A stretch of 64,000 nt of DNA. Source: PALSA-612 sp963704335 (GTDB lineage: Bacteria; Actinomycetota; Thermoleophilia; Gaiellales; Gaiellaceae). Position numbers and translations under genes: made by a program. Positions 25,038 to 33,730 of the stretch are shown here, in pieces. The notes below the pieces were generated by a model, which saw only the letters and a list, made by a program, of their open reading frames with translations, did not search any database and was not told the origin of the DNA. The DNA lies in the NCBI GenBank assembly GCA_963704335.1, contig OY969889.1, positions 620,001 through 684,000 on the forward strand, in the 5' to 3' direction. Each line of letters opens with the position of its first letter. The first letter of the stretch is position 1.

Positions 25038-26258
25038 TTAAACACGTGTCTTGGCGGGCGTCCGCGACTCGATGCCGATCAGCGCCAGGAGCTGCCGCGC
25101 GCGATGGAGAAACGTGTGCTCCTCGAGCGCCCGCTCGCGTGCCGCACGACCCAGCTCCTCTACGCGGGACGCGTCTCCGAGCAGCTCCTCGTACGTCGCA
25201 ACGGCCTCGTCGGCGCTCGACACGACAACGAGCTCGCGACCAGGCTCGAACCAGCGCTCGATGCCCTCGTGCGGGTTGGAGACGATGGCTGCGCCCGACA
25301 TGGCCAGCTCGAACGGGCGCGACGTCGACGACGCGGGCACGGTCGCATGCGGCTTCCTCGTGATGTTGAGGTTGATGCGTGCGGCGGAGATCGCGCTCGA
25401 GAAGACGTTGAACGGCACGTCGCCGACGTAGCGGGCTGCCGCGGTGTCGGAGCGGAAGTCGTTGCCGCCGAGCGTGAAATCAACCTGGGGCAGGCGGCGG
25501 CTGGGCTCGATCGCCAGCGCGTCTATCCAGTCGGCGCGGAACTTCTCCCCGTAGCCGTAGAAGAAGACATCGGTCGTCTTCTCGACCGGCAGCGGCCGGA
25601 AGAGCTCGGGGTCGGCGCCCCAGAAGATGGCCTCCGCCCGGCGGGCGCCGAGCTCGCGGAGCCGCTCTAGGCCGCCCTCGGAGTTGGACACCACGAGGTC
25701 GTACTCCGACGGATCGGCGCCGTGGTAGTAGTTGAAGCCCGTGTCCATGCCGCCGAACTCCGGCAGGCTCATCGGCACGTCGCCGTCGTAGAAGACGATC
25801 GGGACGGAGAAGCGCTCGCGGAGCTTCGTCGCCACGCCGCGCAGATGGCTCATGGGCACGGTGAAGACGACGACAGCGTCGACGTCCCCTTCCCGCTCGA
25901 GGATCCGCTCCAGGTGGCGCTCCCAGCGCGGCGTCACCCAGCGCCAGATCACGTCGCGCACGAGCTTGTCGGTCGTCGTGTCCGGAGGGCTCTCCTCGGC
26001 ACGCCGGAGGTGCGTGTCGCCCTTGAAGCGAGCGACGAGGTCGCGGCTGCTGGCAAAGAGCTCACCCTCGCGGTAGCACGGGTTCGGCTCGGTTCGCCAC
26101 CACGGCGCCTGTACGGGCCGCCCGCGGTACGGCGTGACGATCAGGTCGACGCCCGCCTCGTGGAGGCCCTTCCACAGCTGCCACCACGCCGGCGTGCAGC
26201 CGTACTTGAAGTCGAGGTCGATCGCCGACGCTACGGCAAGGATCTTCGGCGGCTTCAC
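25038..26258 (-). CDS. CgeB-like glycosyltransferase family 1 protein
   Basis: 406 residues. It opens KPPKILAVASAIDLDFKYG and CTPAWWQLWKGLHEAG. Mid-protein it has LVVSNSEGGLERLRELGA and AIFWGADPELFRPLP, then DVFFYGYGEKFRADWIDAL. The C-terminal half has TSRPFELAMSGAAIVSNPHE near 320 with a long E-to-E spacing, as in CgeB/Glycos_transf_1_2 proteins. These are GT-B-fold enzymes of spore coat and surface glycan loci; donor unknown. GTG 26258 follows CATACT by 6 nt. Confidence 0.83.
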   Translation of the reverse strand: MKPPKILAVASAIDLDFKYGCTPAWWQLWKGLHEAGVDLIVTPYRGRPVQAPWWRTEPNPCYREGELFASSRDLVARFKGDTHLRRAEESPPDTTTDKLVRDVIWRWVTPRWERHLERILEREGDVDAVVVFTVPMSHLRGVATKLRERFSVPIVFYDGDVPMSLPEFGGMDTGFNYYHGADPSEYDLVVSNSEGGLERLRELGARRAEAIFWGADPELFRPLPVEKTTDVFFYGYGEKFRADWIDALAIEPSRRLPQVDFTLGGNDFRSDTAAARYVGDVPFNVFSSAISAARINLNITRKPHATVPASSTSRPFELAMSGAAIVSNPHEGIERWFEPGRELVVVSSADEAVATYEELLGDASRVEELGRAARERALEEHTFLHRARQLLALIGIESRTPAKTRV

Positions 26259-26264
26259 GGCGGG

Positions 26265-26270
26265 AGTATG
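26265..26270 (-). promoter_or_regulatory. -10 hexamer CATACT for the CgeB-like gene
   Basis: CATACT on the minus strand ends 6 nt before GTG 26258, in the 50-nt gap after the WbaP-type gene. Confidence 0.45.
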
Positions 26271-26308
26271 GCGAAGCGTTCTGGTGCCGCACGGTTACGG
26301 GCGCCAGC

Positions 26309-27823
26309 TCAGTACGCCCCCCGCTGCGAGATCACCGCCGGGATCGTGCGCGCGAGGATGGAGATGTCGAGCCAGATCGACCAGTTGTCGAGGTAGTAGA
26401 AGTCGAGCCGAACGAGGTCGTCGAACGAGAGGTTCGAGCGGCCGGAAATCTGCCAGAGACCGGTCATGCCCGGCAGCACGAGGTATCGCTTCAGGTGCCA
26501 TTCCTCGAGCCGGCTGAAGTCACGGGTCGGCAGCGGACGCGGGCCGACCAGGCTCATCTCGCCGCGGAGGACGTTGACGAGGTTCGGGATCTCGTCCAGC
26601 GAAAAGCGGCGCAGGAAGCGGCCCACGCGCGTCACCCGCGGGTCATCGCGGATCTTGAACAGCGCACCGGGCGCCTCGTTGGCGTCCTCGAGCTCCGCCT
26701 GTTGCTCCGCGGCGTCCGCGTACATCGTCCGGAACTTCAGCATCCCGAACTCCTGCTCCCCCAGGCCGACGCGGCGGTCGCTGTAGAGCACGGGGCCGCG
26801 CGACGTGAGCTTCACGGCGGCCGCGATCGCGAGCCAGAAGGGCAGGCCGACGACGAGCACGACGAGCGACACGACGACGTCGAAGGCCCGCTTCATCGCC
26901 CAGTCGAGGCCCACGAGCACCGGCTGCCTGATCTCGAAGAGCGGCATGCCCTGGCCCGGGATGTAATCCGCGTGCTTCGTCAGCAGCTCCGTCGTCCTCG
27001 GCGCGATGCGGATGCGAACGCCGGAGCGATGCGCCTGGTCGACGAGCTCGAGCAGCTCGCGCTCGCCGAAGTCGGAATCCGTGACGATCAGCTCGTCCAC
27101 GGGTTGCTCCGCGAGGATGGTCCGCAGCGACTCCGCGCTCCCGAGCCGAGGCAGCGGCAGACTGCTCTCCTCGTCGCTCGTGACAATGCCCAGCAGCTCG
27201 TACTCAATGCCGCTCCGGCCCGCACCGAGTGTCCGATAAAGGTGGAGGAGGTGCTCGCCTTCGCCGACGAGCACCGCGCGGCGGCGGATGCCGAGCATGT
27301 GGAAGATCTCCTGCGTGACGACGTCGTAGCTCGCCCGGAACAGGCCGATGAGCAGCGCGGCGATCACCGCGGTGGTCGGGATCAGGCCGAAGGTCGAGAA
27401 CTCGTGCCCGATGCCGACCCCGAACGCGAACGTCAGCAGCGCGACGAGGAAGAGCGACGAGACGACCTTGCCGAAGCCGGCACGGCGCTCGCGGCTGGCG
27501 TACAGCCTTGCCTGCGAGAACACAAGCACCATGACGAGAGAGCCGAACGCCAGCCACTCCCGCTCCGCCTCCCAGAGCACGCCCCAGAGGATCGGCGTGT
27601 TCCCGTAGTACAGCTCCCTCAGCACGAGGGCGGCATAGAGCGCCAGCGCGAGGCCGCAGATGTCCAGGAAGATGAGGAGGGCAACCCCGCCGACGCGGAA
27701 GACGACGGTACGCAACTGTGAGCGAGCGACGACGAACGGCTTCGCGCGCCGGATGTCTCCGAGGTCGCGGCGCTCCTCCGGCGCGCCGGCGGGCTGCTCC
27801 GAGGGCGCAGGCTCGCTTGCCAC
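26309..27823 (-). CDS. WbaP/WcaJ-type polyprenyl glycosylphosphotransferase
   Basis: 504 residues. Four to five N-terminal membrane segments (about 42-170) precede a Rossmann-like region starting RRAVLVGEGEHLLHLYRTLG near 178. The C-terminal sugar transferase begins MKRAFDVVVSLVVLVVGLP near 312. It carries EFGMLKFRTMYADA, FSLDEIPNLVNVLRGEMSL (the Asp-Glu catalytic dyad) near 410 and PGMTGLWQISGRSN near 452. It transfers hexose-1-phosphate (often glucose or galactose) from UDP-sugar to undecaprenyl phosphate, so it starts a second kind of repeat unit in this locus. GTG 27823 lies 9 nt after TACACT. Confidence 0.94.
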   Translation of the reverse strand: MASEPAPSEQPAGAPEERRDLGDIRRAKPFVVARSQLRTVVFRVGGVALLIFLDICGLALALYAALVLRELYYGNTPILWGVLWEAEREWLAFGSLVMVLVFSQARLYASRERRAGFGKVVSSLFLVALLTFAFGVGIGHEFSTFGLIPTTAVIAALLIGLFRASYDVVTQEIFHMLGIRRRAVLVGEGEHLLHLYRTLGAGRSGIEYELLGIVTSDEESSLPLPRLGSAESLRTILAEQPVDELIVTDSDFGERELLELVDQAHRSGVRIRIAPRTTELLTKHADYIPGQGMPLFEIRQPVLVGLDWAMKRAFDVVVSLVVLVVGLPFWLAIAAAVKLTSRGPVLYSDRRVGLGEQEFGMLKFRTMYADAAEQQAELEDANEAPGALFKIRDDPRVTRVGRFLRRFSLDEIPNLVNVLRGEMSLVGPRPLPTRDFSRLEEWHLKRYLVLPGMTGLWQISGRSNLSFDDLVRLDFYYLDNWSIWLDISILARTIPAVISQRGAY

Positions 27824-27830
27824 GGAAGTG

Positions 27831-28571
27831 TCAGTGTAGGGCGAAGTCCCGCTGTGGGAGCCCCGTCGACGCGTTTCGCAGGGTCTCGAGATCGGTCACA
27901 TGGCAGCGCCGCGACAGCAGCTCGAGCGCGAAATACAGCGCGAGCCGGCGTTTGTGGGACAGGAGGTCTGTGTCGTGGAAATACACGTGGACGTAGTGCG
28001 GGAGCGAGCGGGTCGCCCCGCGCGCTGCCATGCCCAGGGAGTGTGTGGCGGGCAGCTCGAGCAGGCGCTGGCCGGTCGAGAGCGTCAGCCAGAGTGGCTC
28101 GTCCGCGGCCAGGAGCAGCTCGTCCTCGGGCAAGTACGACGGGACGAAGGCAATGCCCGTGCAGTCGGCGTAGCCGACCTCGGCGACCACGGCGGCCACT
28201 TCCTCGTCGATGTACCAGCCACCGCCACAGAAGAACCGCGGCTCTATCCCCTGCTCGCGCATCCACAGTGCCTCGGCCTGCACACGCTGGGCGGCGCTAC
28301 CGCTCTCGGCCGTCGGCCGCGCCTGCGTCGGTCCCACGAAGTGTGTGTGGTGGCCGAGCGGCCCGCGCTGGGCAGCCTCCCGCGCCCGCTCGAGCCATCG
28401 CTCACCGTCTTCACCCGCGGCGCTTTCAGGCGGCCGCAGGAGCGCAGCGATCGCAAATCCCCCGGGCCTGCGCTCCTGGATCCTGGAGAACTGACGCCAG
28501 CAATCGTCGTCGAGGGGTCGTTCGACGTGGCAGGAGACGACTGCGTACCGTTTGTCCTTCGTGTGCGGCAT
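27831..28571 (-). CDS. Polysaccharide deacetylase-like protein (diverged NodB fold)
   Basis: 246 residues from ATG 28571 (AGGA 8 nt upstream). It has VVSCHVERPLDDDCW near 11 where NodB enzymes have their first Asp motif, HHTHFVGPTQARP near 72 as the His-x-His metal motif, and IEPRFFCGGGWYIDEEVAAV near 107. The C-terminal third (SLPHYVHVYFHDTDLL) resembles the family's end. The canonical TFDDG is missing, so activity is uncertain; it may act on another amide or be catalytically altered. Its start overlaps the divergent asnB start by 11 nt. Confidence 0.7.
   Translation of the reverse strand: MPHTKDKRYAVVSCHVERPLDDDCWRQFSRIQERRPGGFAIAALLRPPESAAGEDGERWLERAREAAQRGPLGHHTHFVGPTQARPTAESGSAAQRVQAEALWMREQGIEPRFFCGGGWYIDEEVAAVVAEVGYADCTGIAFVPSYLPEDELLLAADEPLWLTLSTGQRLLELPATHSLGMAARGATRSLPHYVHVYFHDTDLLSHKRRLALYFALELLSRRCHVTDLETLRNASTGLPQRDFALH
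27833..27838 (-). promoter_or_regulatory. -10 hexamer TACACT for the WbaP-type gene
   Basis: TACACT on the minus strand, within the last codons of the deacetylase-like gene, ends 9 nt before GTG 27823. Confidence 0.45.
28546..28551 (+). promoter_or_regulatory. -10 hexamer TACCGT for asnB
   Basis: TACCGT ends 9 nt before GTG 28561 and lies within the first codons of the divergent deacetylase-like gene. It supports GTG 28561 over the TTG at 28552 as the asnB start. Confidence 0.5.
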
Positions 28572-30396
28572 CTGCGGATTCCTAGCACCCTCGGCCCCGG
28601 CGGACGCGTCCCTCGTGGAGCGGATGAACGCCGCGCTCATCCACCGCGGGCCGGACGAGGGCTCCGTCGACAGCTTCGGCCGGTGCGTGCTCGGCAACCG
28701 GCGGCTGCAAATCATCGACCTCGTCACCGGCAGCCAGCCCGTGGAGAACGAGACCGGCGACGTCGTCTGCGTCTTCAACGGTGAGATCTACAACTTCCTC
28801 GAGCTGCGCGAAGAGCTCGCCAGGCGCGGCCACGAGATCCGGGGCACGGGTGACACGCCGGTAATCCCCCATCTCTACGAGGAGCACGGCGTCGGTTTCG
28901 CCGAGCACCTCTCGGGCATGTTCACGGTCGCGCTGTGGGACCGGACGCGCGAGCGGCTCGTGCTCGTGCGCGACCGCGTCGGCAAGAAGCCGCTGCTGTG
29001 GACGCAGCTGCCGGACGGGTCGCTCGCCTTCGCGTCCGAGCTGAAGGCGCTGCTGACGCTGCCCGGCGTGTCGCGGGAGGTCGATCCGCAGGCGATCGAC
29101 GCCTACCTCGCGCTCCAGTACGTCCCCGGTGGCACCGGTCTCACCGCCGTCGAGAAGCTGCCGCCAGGGCACGTGCTCGTGGCCGAGGGCGGCACCGTTC
29201 GCGTCGAGCGCTACGCCAGGCTGGAGCAGCTGAGGCCGGAGAGCGAGGGTGACTGGCTCGCGCTCGTTCGCGAGCGCGTGGAGGCAGCCGTCCGCCGCCG
29301 CCTGATCTCCGACGTGCCGTTGGGGGCGCTGCTCTCCGGTGGCATCGACTCGAGCATCGTCGTCAGCCTCATGGCGCAGGCATCGACCCACCCGGTGCGG
29401 ACGTTCACGGTCTGCTTCGGCGACGAGCGCTACGACGAGCGCAGCTATGCCCGCGCTGTCGCCAGGCGCTACGCCACCGAGCACGAAGAGATCGTGCTGA
29501 AAGAGGACGTGGCCGACACGCTGCCGCGGATCGCAGAGGCATTCGACGAGCCGCTCGGAGACGACGCCGCGCTGCCGCTCTACCTCGTGTGCGAAGCGGC
29601 GAGACAACACGTCACCGTGGCCTTGACCGGCGACGGTGGAGACGAGTCGTTCGCCGGCTACGAGCGCTACGTCGCTCACGAGCTGGCGGGCCGGCTGCAC
29701 GTTCCCGGCGCGGGAACGGCGGCCCGCGCTCTGCGCTCCATGGGCCGGGAGCGGCGCTCGACAGCCGTGCGCGCCGCACGGCTCCTGGAGGCCGCCGCCT
29801 CGCAGCCCGGCGAGCGCTACGGGAAGCTGATGGAGATCTTCCCCGCCGAGGCGCGCGTCGACCTGCTCGACGCCGACTTCGTTCCCCGGCCGTCGCCGGC
29901 CTGGCAGCTGCTCGGTCCGCCTCCGGCCGACGGCATTGCCGGCCTGCAGCTCCTGGACGTGCAGACGTACCTGCCGGGCGACCTCCTGCTCAAGGCCGAC
30001 ATCGCGTCGATGGCACACTCGCTCGAGCTGCGCTCGCCCTTCCTCGACTGGGACGTTCTGGAGCTGGGCGTCTCACTGCCGGCGGAGCTGAAGACGAAGG
30101 GACGCCGTGGCAAGGAGGCGTTGCGGCGCGCTTTCGCGGCGGATCTCCCCGATCAGATCGCGGAGCGTGGCAAGTCTGGCTTCGGCGTGCCGCTTGCCGA
30201 CTGGTTCCGCAACGAGCTGCGTGACCTCGCGGGCGACGTGCTGCTCGACGCTCGCGCGCGGAGGCGAGGCCAGTTGCGGCCACACGCCGTAGAGCGGCTC
30301 CTCAGGGACCACGTCGAGGGCCGCGCCGACCACGCGCACGGACTGTGGTGCCTGCTCATGCTCGAGCTCTGGCAGCGGACTCACCTCGACGCGTGA
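28561..30396 (+). CDS. asnB: Asparagine synthase (glutamine-hydrolysing) AsnB family
   Basis: 611 residues, near the usual 600-650. From GTG 28561 the protein begins MCGICGFLAP, putting the catalytic Cys at position 2 after Met removal; an earlier TTG (28552) would bury it. The glutaminase domain has ALIHRGPDEGSVD near 24 and NGEIYNF near 73. The synthetase domain has the PP-loop LLSGGIDSSIVVSL near 258 and LTGDGGDESFAGYERY near 355. AsnB-like enzymes in polysaccharide loci often amidate uronic acids rather than make asparagine; which applies here is open. The gene following starts at its stop (GTGA). Confidence 0.93.
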   Translation: MCGICGFLAPSAPADASLVERMNAALIHRGPDEGSVDSFGRCVLGNRRLQIIDLVTGSQPVENETGDVVCVFNGEIYNFLELREELARRGHEIRGTGDTPVIPHLYEEHGVGFAEHLSGMFTVALWDRTRERLVLVRDRVGKKPLLWTQLPDGSLAFASELKALLTLPGVSREVDPQAIDAYLALQYVPGGTGLTAVEKLPPGHVLVAEGGTVRVERYARLEQLRPESEGDWLALVRERVEAAVRRRLISDVPLGALLSGGIDSSIVVSLMAQASTHPVRTFTVCFGDERYDERSYARAVARRYATEHEEIVLKEDVADTLPRIAEAFDEPLGDDAALPLYLVCEAARQHVTVALTGDGGDESFAGYERYVAHELAGRLHVPGAGTAARALRSMGRERRSTAVRAARLLEAAASQPGERYGKLMEIFPAEARVDLLDADFVPRPSPAWQLLGPPPADGIAGLQLLDVQTYLPGDLLLKADIASMAHSLELRSPFLDWDVLELGVSLPAELKTKGRRGKEALRRAFAADLPDQIAERGKSGFGVPLADWFRNELRDLAGDVLLDARARRRGQLRPHAVERLLRDHVEGRADHAHGLWCLLMLELWQRTHLDA

Positions 30397-31635
30397 CACG
30401 GCGCCAGGCATACGTCGTCGTCGCGGCGGCGGCGGTCGTGCCGCGGCTCGCCGTCCTCCTCCACGAGCGCGACGACATCCTCGAGTCGTTCACCGAGAAG
30501 AGCGATGAGTTCGCGCGCACGTTCGTCGACCACGGGACGTTCGGCTTCCTCGCCCGGCGAGCCGTCGGCCTGGACGCAGCCGCTCTATTCGTTCTTCCTG
30601 ATCCCGATCTACTGGGTTGCGGGGCGTGAGTGGTGGTCGGTCGGCTTCGCGCAGATCGCCGTGGCGGCCCTCACGGCCCTCGTCGTCTACGAGACTGGAC
30701 GGCGCTTCCTCTCGCATCGCGCGGGGCTCATCGCCGCGGTCGTGGCGACGCTCAGCCCCTACCTCGTCTGGCACGACGTCCACGTCAACCGCGAGCTGCT
30801 CGACCAGCTGCTGGCGGCGGTCGTCGTCCTGCTGACGCTCCTCGTCGGCGAGCGGCGCGGCGGGCTCGTCGCACCGGCGCTGCTCGGGCTCGCGCTCGGG
30901 CTGGCGATTCTCGGCAACTCGCGGCTCGTCCTGCTCCCACTCGTGATCGCCGGCTATCTCCTGTGGCGCAGGAAAGGCTGGCAGACCGTGGGAGTGACGC
31001 TGGCCGCGTGCGTGATCGCGGTTGTCCCGTGGCTCGTCCGCAACCAGGCGAACGTCGGCTGCTTCACGCTCACGACCGATTCCCGCGCGCTCTGGAAGGC
31101 GAACAACCTCAACACGTACGACACGCTCGACTCCGGCAGGTGGATCGACGACGTGCCGAACCTCCCCGGGGCGCCGCCGTGGCCGGAGCTCGCAGCCGAC
31201 CTGACGAAGGCAGGCACGCCGACCAGCGCCGACGAGTGCTCACAGATGCGGCTCTATCGCCGGGAGGTGATCGACTTCTGGCAGGACCACCCGGGCGAGA
31301 AGGCGCGTCTGATGGGACAGGCCGCCCGGATGCTCTGGGACCCACGCTCGATCCGTACCGAAGGCCGTGCAGAGACGGGTGGCTTCGTCGACGACGCGCG
31401 CACCTGGGTGCAACCGCTGTACACGATCCCGCTCTACGTGCTTGCGGTGATCGGCCTGGTCGTCATGCCGCGACGGATCGCGGTGCTCTTCGTCGCCCTC
31501 CTCGCCTACAACACGCTCGCTGCGCTCGTGTTCGCCGGGGCGACGCGCTACCGCGTTCCGTGGGACTTCGTGCTCGCGCTCGCCGCGGGAGCGGCTGTCG
31601 TCTCGCTCCTCGATCGCTGGAGATCGGCTCGATGA
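30393..31635 (+). pseudogene. GT-C membrane glycosyltransferase, frameshifted near 30555
   Basis: The N-terminus from GTG 30393 (overlapping the asnB TGA) reads TRRQAYVVVAAAAVVPRLAV and reaches DEFARTFVDHGTFGFL. The continuation is in the next frame: PGEPSAWTQPLYSFFLIPIY and on to DRWRSAR at 31635. EPSAWTQPLY is the expected GT-C motif after the first loop, so the two halves belong together. The break is at about 30552-30556 (CTCGCCCGG), an extra G or two missing bases. Repaired length is about 413 residues. Downstream residues show nine membrane segments. It could be a sequencing error or a real loss of function. Confidence 0.75.
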
Positions 31636-32654
31636 AGGTGGTGCACGTCCACCGCATCGGGGGCATCGGCGGCTCGGAGCGCCATCTGCTGACGCTGCTG
31701 CCCGCTCTGGCGGCGAAGGGCGTCGACGTGTCGTTCGTGGGACTCGACATGCCGGGTGCCGACCCGTTCTACGACGAGCTCGCCGTGCCGTTCGAGCGGC
31801 TGTCGCGGCCGTGGCAGCTCCGCGGGGCCGTGAAACGCGCGAAGCCCGACCTCGTGCATACGCACCTGGTGCACGCCGACGTCTACGGCGCCGTCGCGAC
31901 CGGCACACCCATCGTCTCCACGAAGCACAACCCCGACCCGTTTCGTGCCGGCCCCTGGCGCTTCGCAGAGCGGATGCTGGCGCGGCGGGCCAGGCGGATC
32001 GTCGCCATCAGCGAAGCCGTACGCCGCTTCAGCGTCGAGGACGTAGGGCTACCCGAGGACAAGATCGACGTCATCCACTACGGGCTCGACGCGCTGCCCG
32101 AGCCGTGGGGCGAGAACCCCGACCTGCCGCTTCCCGAGGATGCGCCACTTCTGCTCTGCGTGGCGCGACTCACGCCGCAGAAGGGCGTCGACACGGCCAT
32201 CCGGGCGCTGCCGGCCATCCCCGATGCGACGCTGCTCGTGCTCGGAGAGGGACCTGACCGAGCGCGGCTGGAAGCGCTTGCACGTGAGCTAGGCGTGGAC
32301 GGGCGCGTGCTCATGCCCGGGCGGGTCGGCGACGTCGCGGCCCTCTACCGCCGCTGCAATGTCGTCGTCCATCCCGCGCGGTGGGAAGGCTTCGGCCTGG
32401 CGATGCTGGAGGGAATGCTGGCCGGGAAGCCCGTCGTGGCGGCTCATGCAGGCTCGGCGCCCGAGCTGGTCGCGGACGGCATGTCCGGGTTGCTCTTTCC
32501 GCCTGACGATGCCGAGGCACTGGCGCGCGACGTCGCGACGGTGCTGGCCGACTGGATGTACGGCACGTTCGGCATCGGCCGCGCGCGATCGCTGTTCTCG
32601 GTCGCCCGGATGACGCACCGGACGCTCGCGCTCTACGAGAGGGCTCTTTCGTAG
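31632..32654 (+). CDS. GT4 family glycosyltransferase
   Basis: 340 residues. MKVVHVHRIGGIGGSERHLL opens the donor side. PDLVHTHLVHADVYGAVATG lies near 75-95 and VAISEAVRRFSVEDVG near 125. LLCVARLTPQKGVDTAI near 175 and EGFGLAMLE near 252 (E-x7-E) follow. It ends LALYERALS. ATG 31632 overlaps the preceding TGA. It is a paralogue of the convergent gene at 32633-33730 (shared HTHLVHAD and HYG segments). Their stops lie in one palindrome. Confidence 0.88.
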   Translation: MKVVHVHRIGGIGGSERHLLTLLPALAAKGVDVSFVGLDMPGADPFYDELAVPFERLSRPWQLRGAVKRAKPDLVHTHLVHADVYGAVATGTPIVSTKHNPDPFRAGPWRFAERMLARRARRIVAISEAVRRFSVEDVGLPEDKIDVIHYGLDALPEPWGENPDLPLPEDAPLLLCVARLTPQKGVDTAIRALPAIPDATLLVLGEGPDRARLEALARELGVDGRVLMPGRVGDVAALYRRCNVVVHPARWEGFGLAMLEGMLAGKPVVAAHAGSAPELVADGMSGLLFPPDDAEALARDVATVLADWMYGTFGIGRARSLFSVARMTHRTLALYERALS

Positions 32655-32656
32655 AG
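32631..32656. terminator. 26-nt palindrome at the convergent stop of two GT4 genes
   Basis: CTCTACGA and TCGTAGAG form the outer 8 bp; AGAGGGCTCT is between. Read on either strand it encodes LYERALS and a TAG stop. It could form a hairpin in both RNAs and act as a two-way terminator. There is no T-run, so termination is not proven. Confidence 0.55.
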
Positions 32657-33730
32657 CTGCTCGGTGCGCTCGATGCAGCGCTCCTCGAGGAACTCGGTCA
32701 GCGCCCTGCGGCGCCCTGCCTCGCCCATCCTCGCCGCCCGTTCGAGGTCACCCGCCAGCTCCACGATGGCACGCGCGAGCGGTTGGGCCTCCCCCGGCGC
32801 CACCAGGACGCCGGTCTCGCCGTCGGCCACGAGCTCCCCCAGGCCGCCGATGGCCGCGGCGATCACGGGCCGCGCGCGCTCCATCGCCTCCAGCGCCACC
32901 ATGCCGAAGCCCTCGCCCATGGAGGGGACAACGATGACGGCCGAACGCTCGATTGCGTCCTGGATCGGCGATACGTAGCCCAGGAACCGCACGGCGTCGT
33001 CCACCTCGAGCTCACGTGCGAGTGCCTTCAGCGCCGGCTCCAGCGGACCGCGGCCGGCGATGTCGAGCGTCAGGCCGGATACCTCCTTCCGCGCCTCGGC
33101 AAAGGCGCGAAGTAACACGATGTGGCCCTTGATCGGGATCAGCCGGCCGACGCAGAGCAGCCGTGGCTCGGACTCCGCGTACGGCGACGGCTCTCCGCGC
33201 GGGGCGATGCCGTAGTGGACGATCTCGAAGTCCTCGGCGTCGAAGCCCTCCGCTTGCTCCAGGTACTGCGCGAGGCCGCGCGAGATGGCGATGTGGACGT
33301 GCGCGAGACTCGCCACGCCGCGGTCGGCGAGCGCGAACGCGCGTCCTTCACGGAACTCGTTGAAGCCGTGCTTCGTCGAAACGCGCACGGGAACGCCCGC
33401 GAGCGCGCCCGCGATCTGGCCGTACGCGTCGGCGTGGACGAGATGGGTGTGCAGGATCGTCGGGCGCTCGCGGCCGACGTAGTTCACGAGCCGCATGAAG
33501 GCGGCGGGGTCGAAGTCCCGCGCGATCGGGATCGCGTCCAGCGGCACGCCGCGCGACTCGAGCTCGCGGGCGAAGTCCCACGCGCCCGGTTCGTGCTCGT
33601 GGAGCATGAGCATGCGCACGTCCCACCCGCGCTCGGCCAGCCTCGGCAGCAGCGAGAGCAGGTGAGCCTCCGAGCCGGAGATGCCGGCGACCTTCTGGAA
33701 GTGCAGGATCTTCGCGCCGTTCGTGCTCAT
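32633..33730 (-). CDS. GT4 family glycosyltransferase
   Basis: 365 residues. MSTNGAKILHFQKVAGISGS opens, then ILHTHLVHADAYGQIAGALA near 98 and VRVSTKHGFNEFREG near 124. LLCVGRLIPIKGHIVLLRAF near 195 and the E-x7-E motif EGFGMVALE near 276 follow. It ends TEQLYERALS. The ATG at 33730 was chosen over an upstream start because it overlaps the TGA of the next gene (ATGA). It is related to the gene at 31632 and points the opposite way, so the pair looks like an inverted duplication. Confidence 0.88.
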   Translation of the reverse strand: MSTNGAKILHFQKVAGISGSEAHLLSLLPRLAERGWDVRMLMLHEHEPGAWDFARELESRGVPLDAIPIARDFDPAAFMRLVNYVGRERPTILHTHLVHADAYGQIAGALAGVPVRVSTKHGFNEFREGRAFALADRGVASLAHVHIAISRGLAQYLEQAEGFDAEDFEIVHYGIAPRGEPSPYAESEPRLLCVGRLIPIKGHIVLLRAFAEARKEVSGLTLDIAGRGPLEPALKALARELEVDDAVRFLGYVSPIQDAIERSAVIVVPSMGEGFGMVALEAMERARPVIAAAIGGLGELVADGETGVLVAPGEAQPLARAIVELAGDLERAARMGEAGRRRALTEFLEERCIERTEQLYERALS

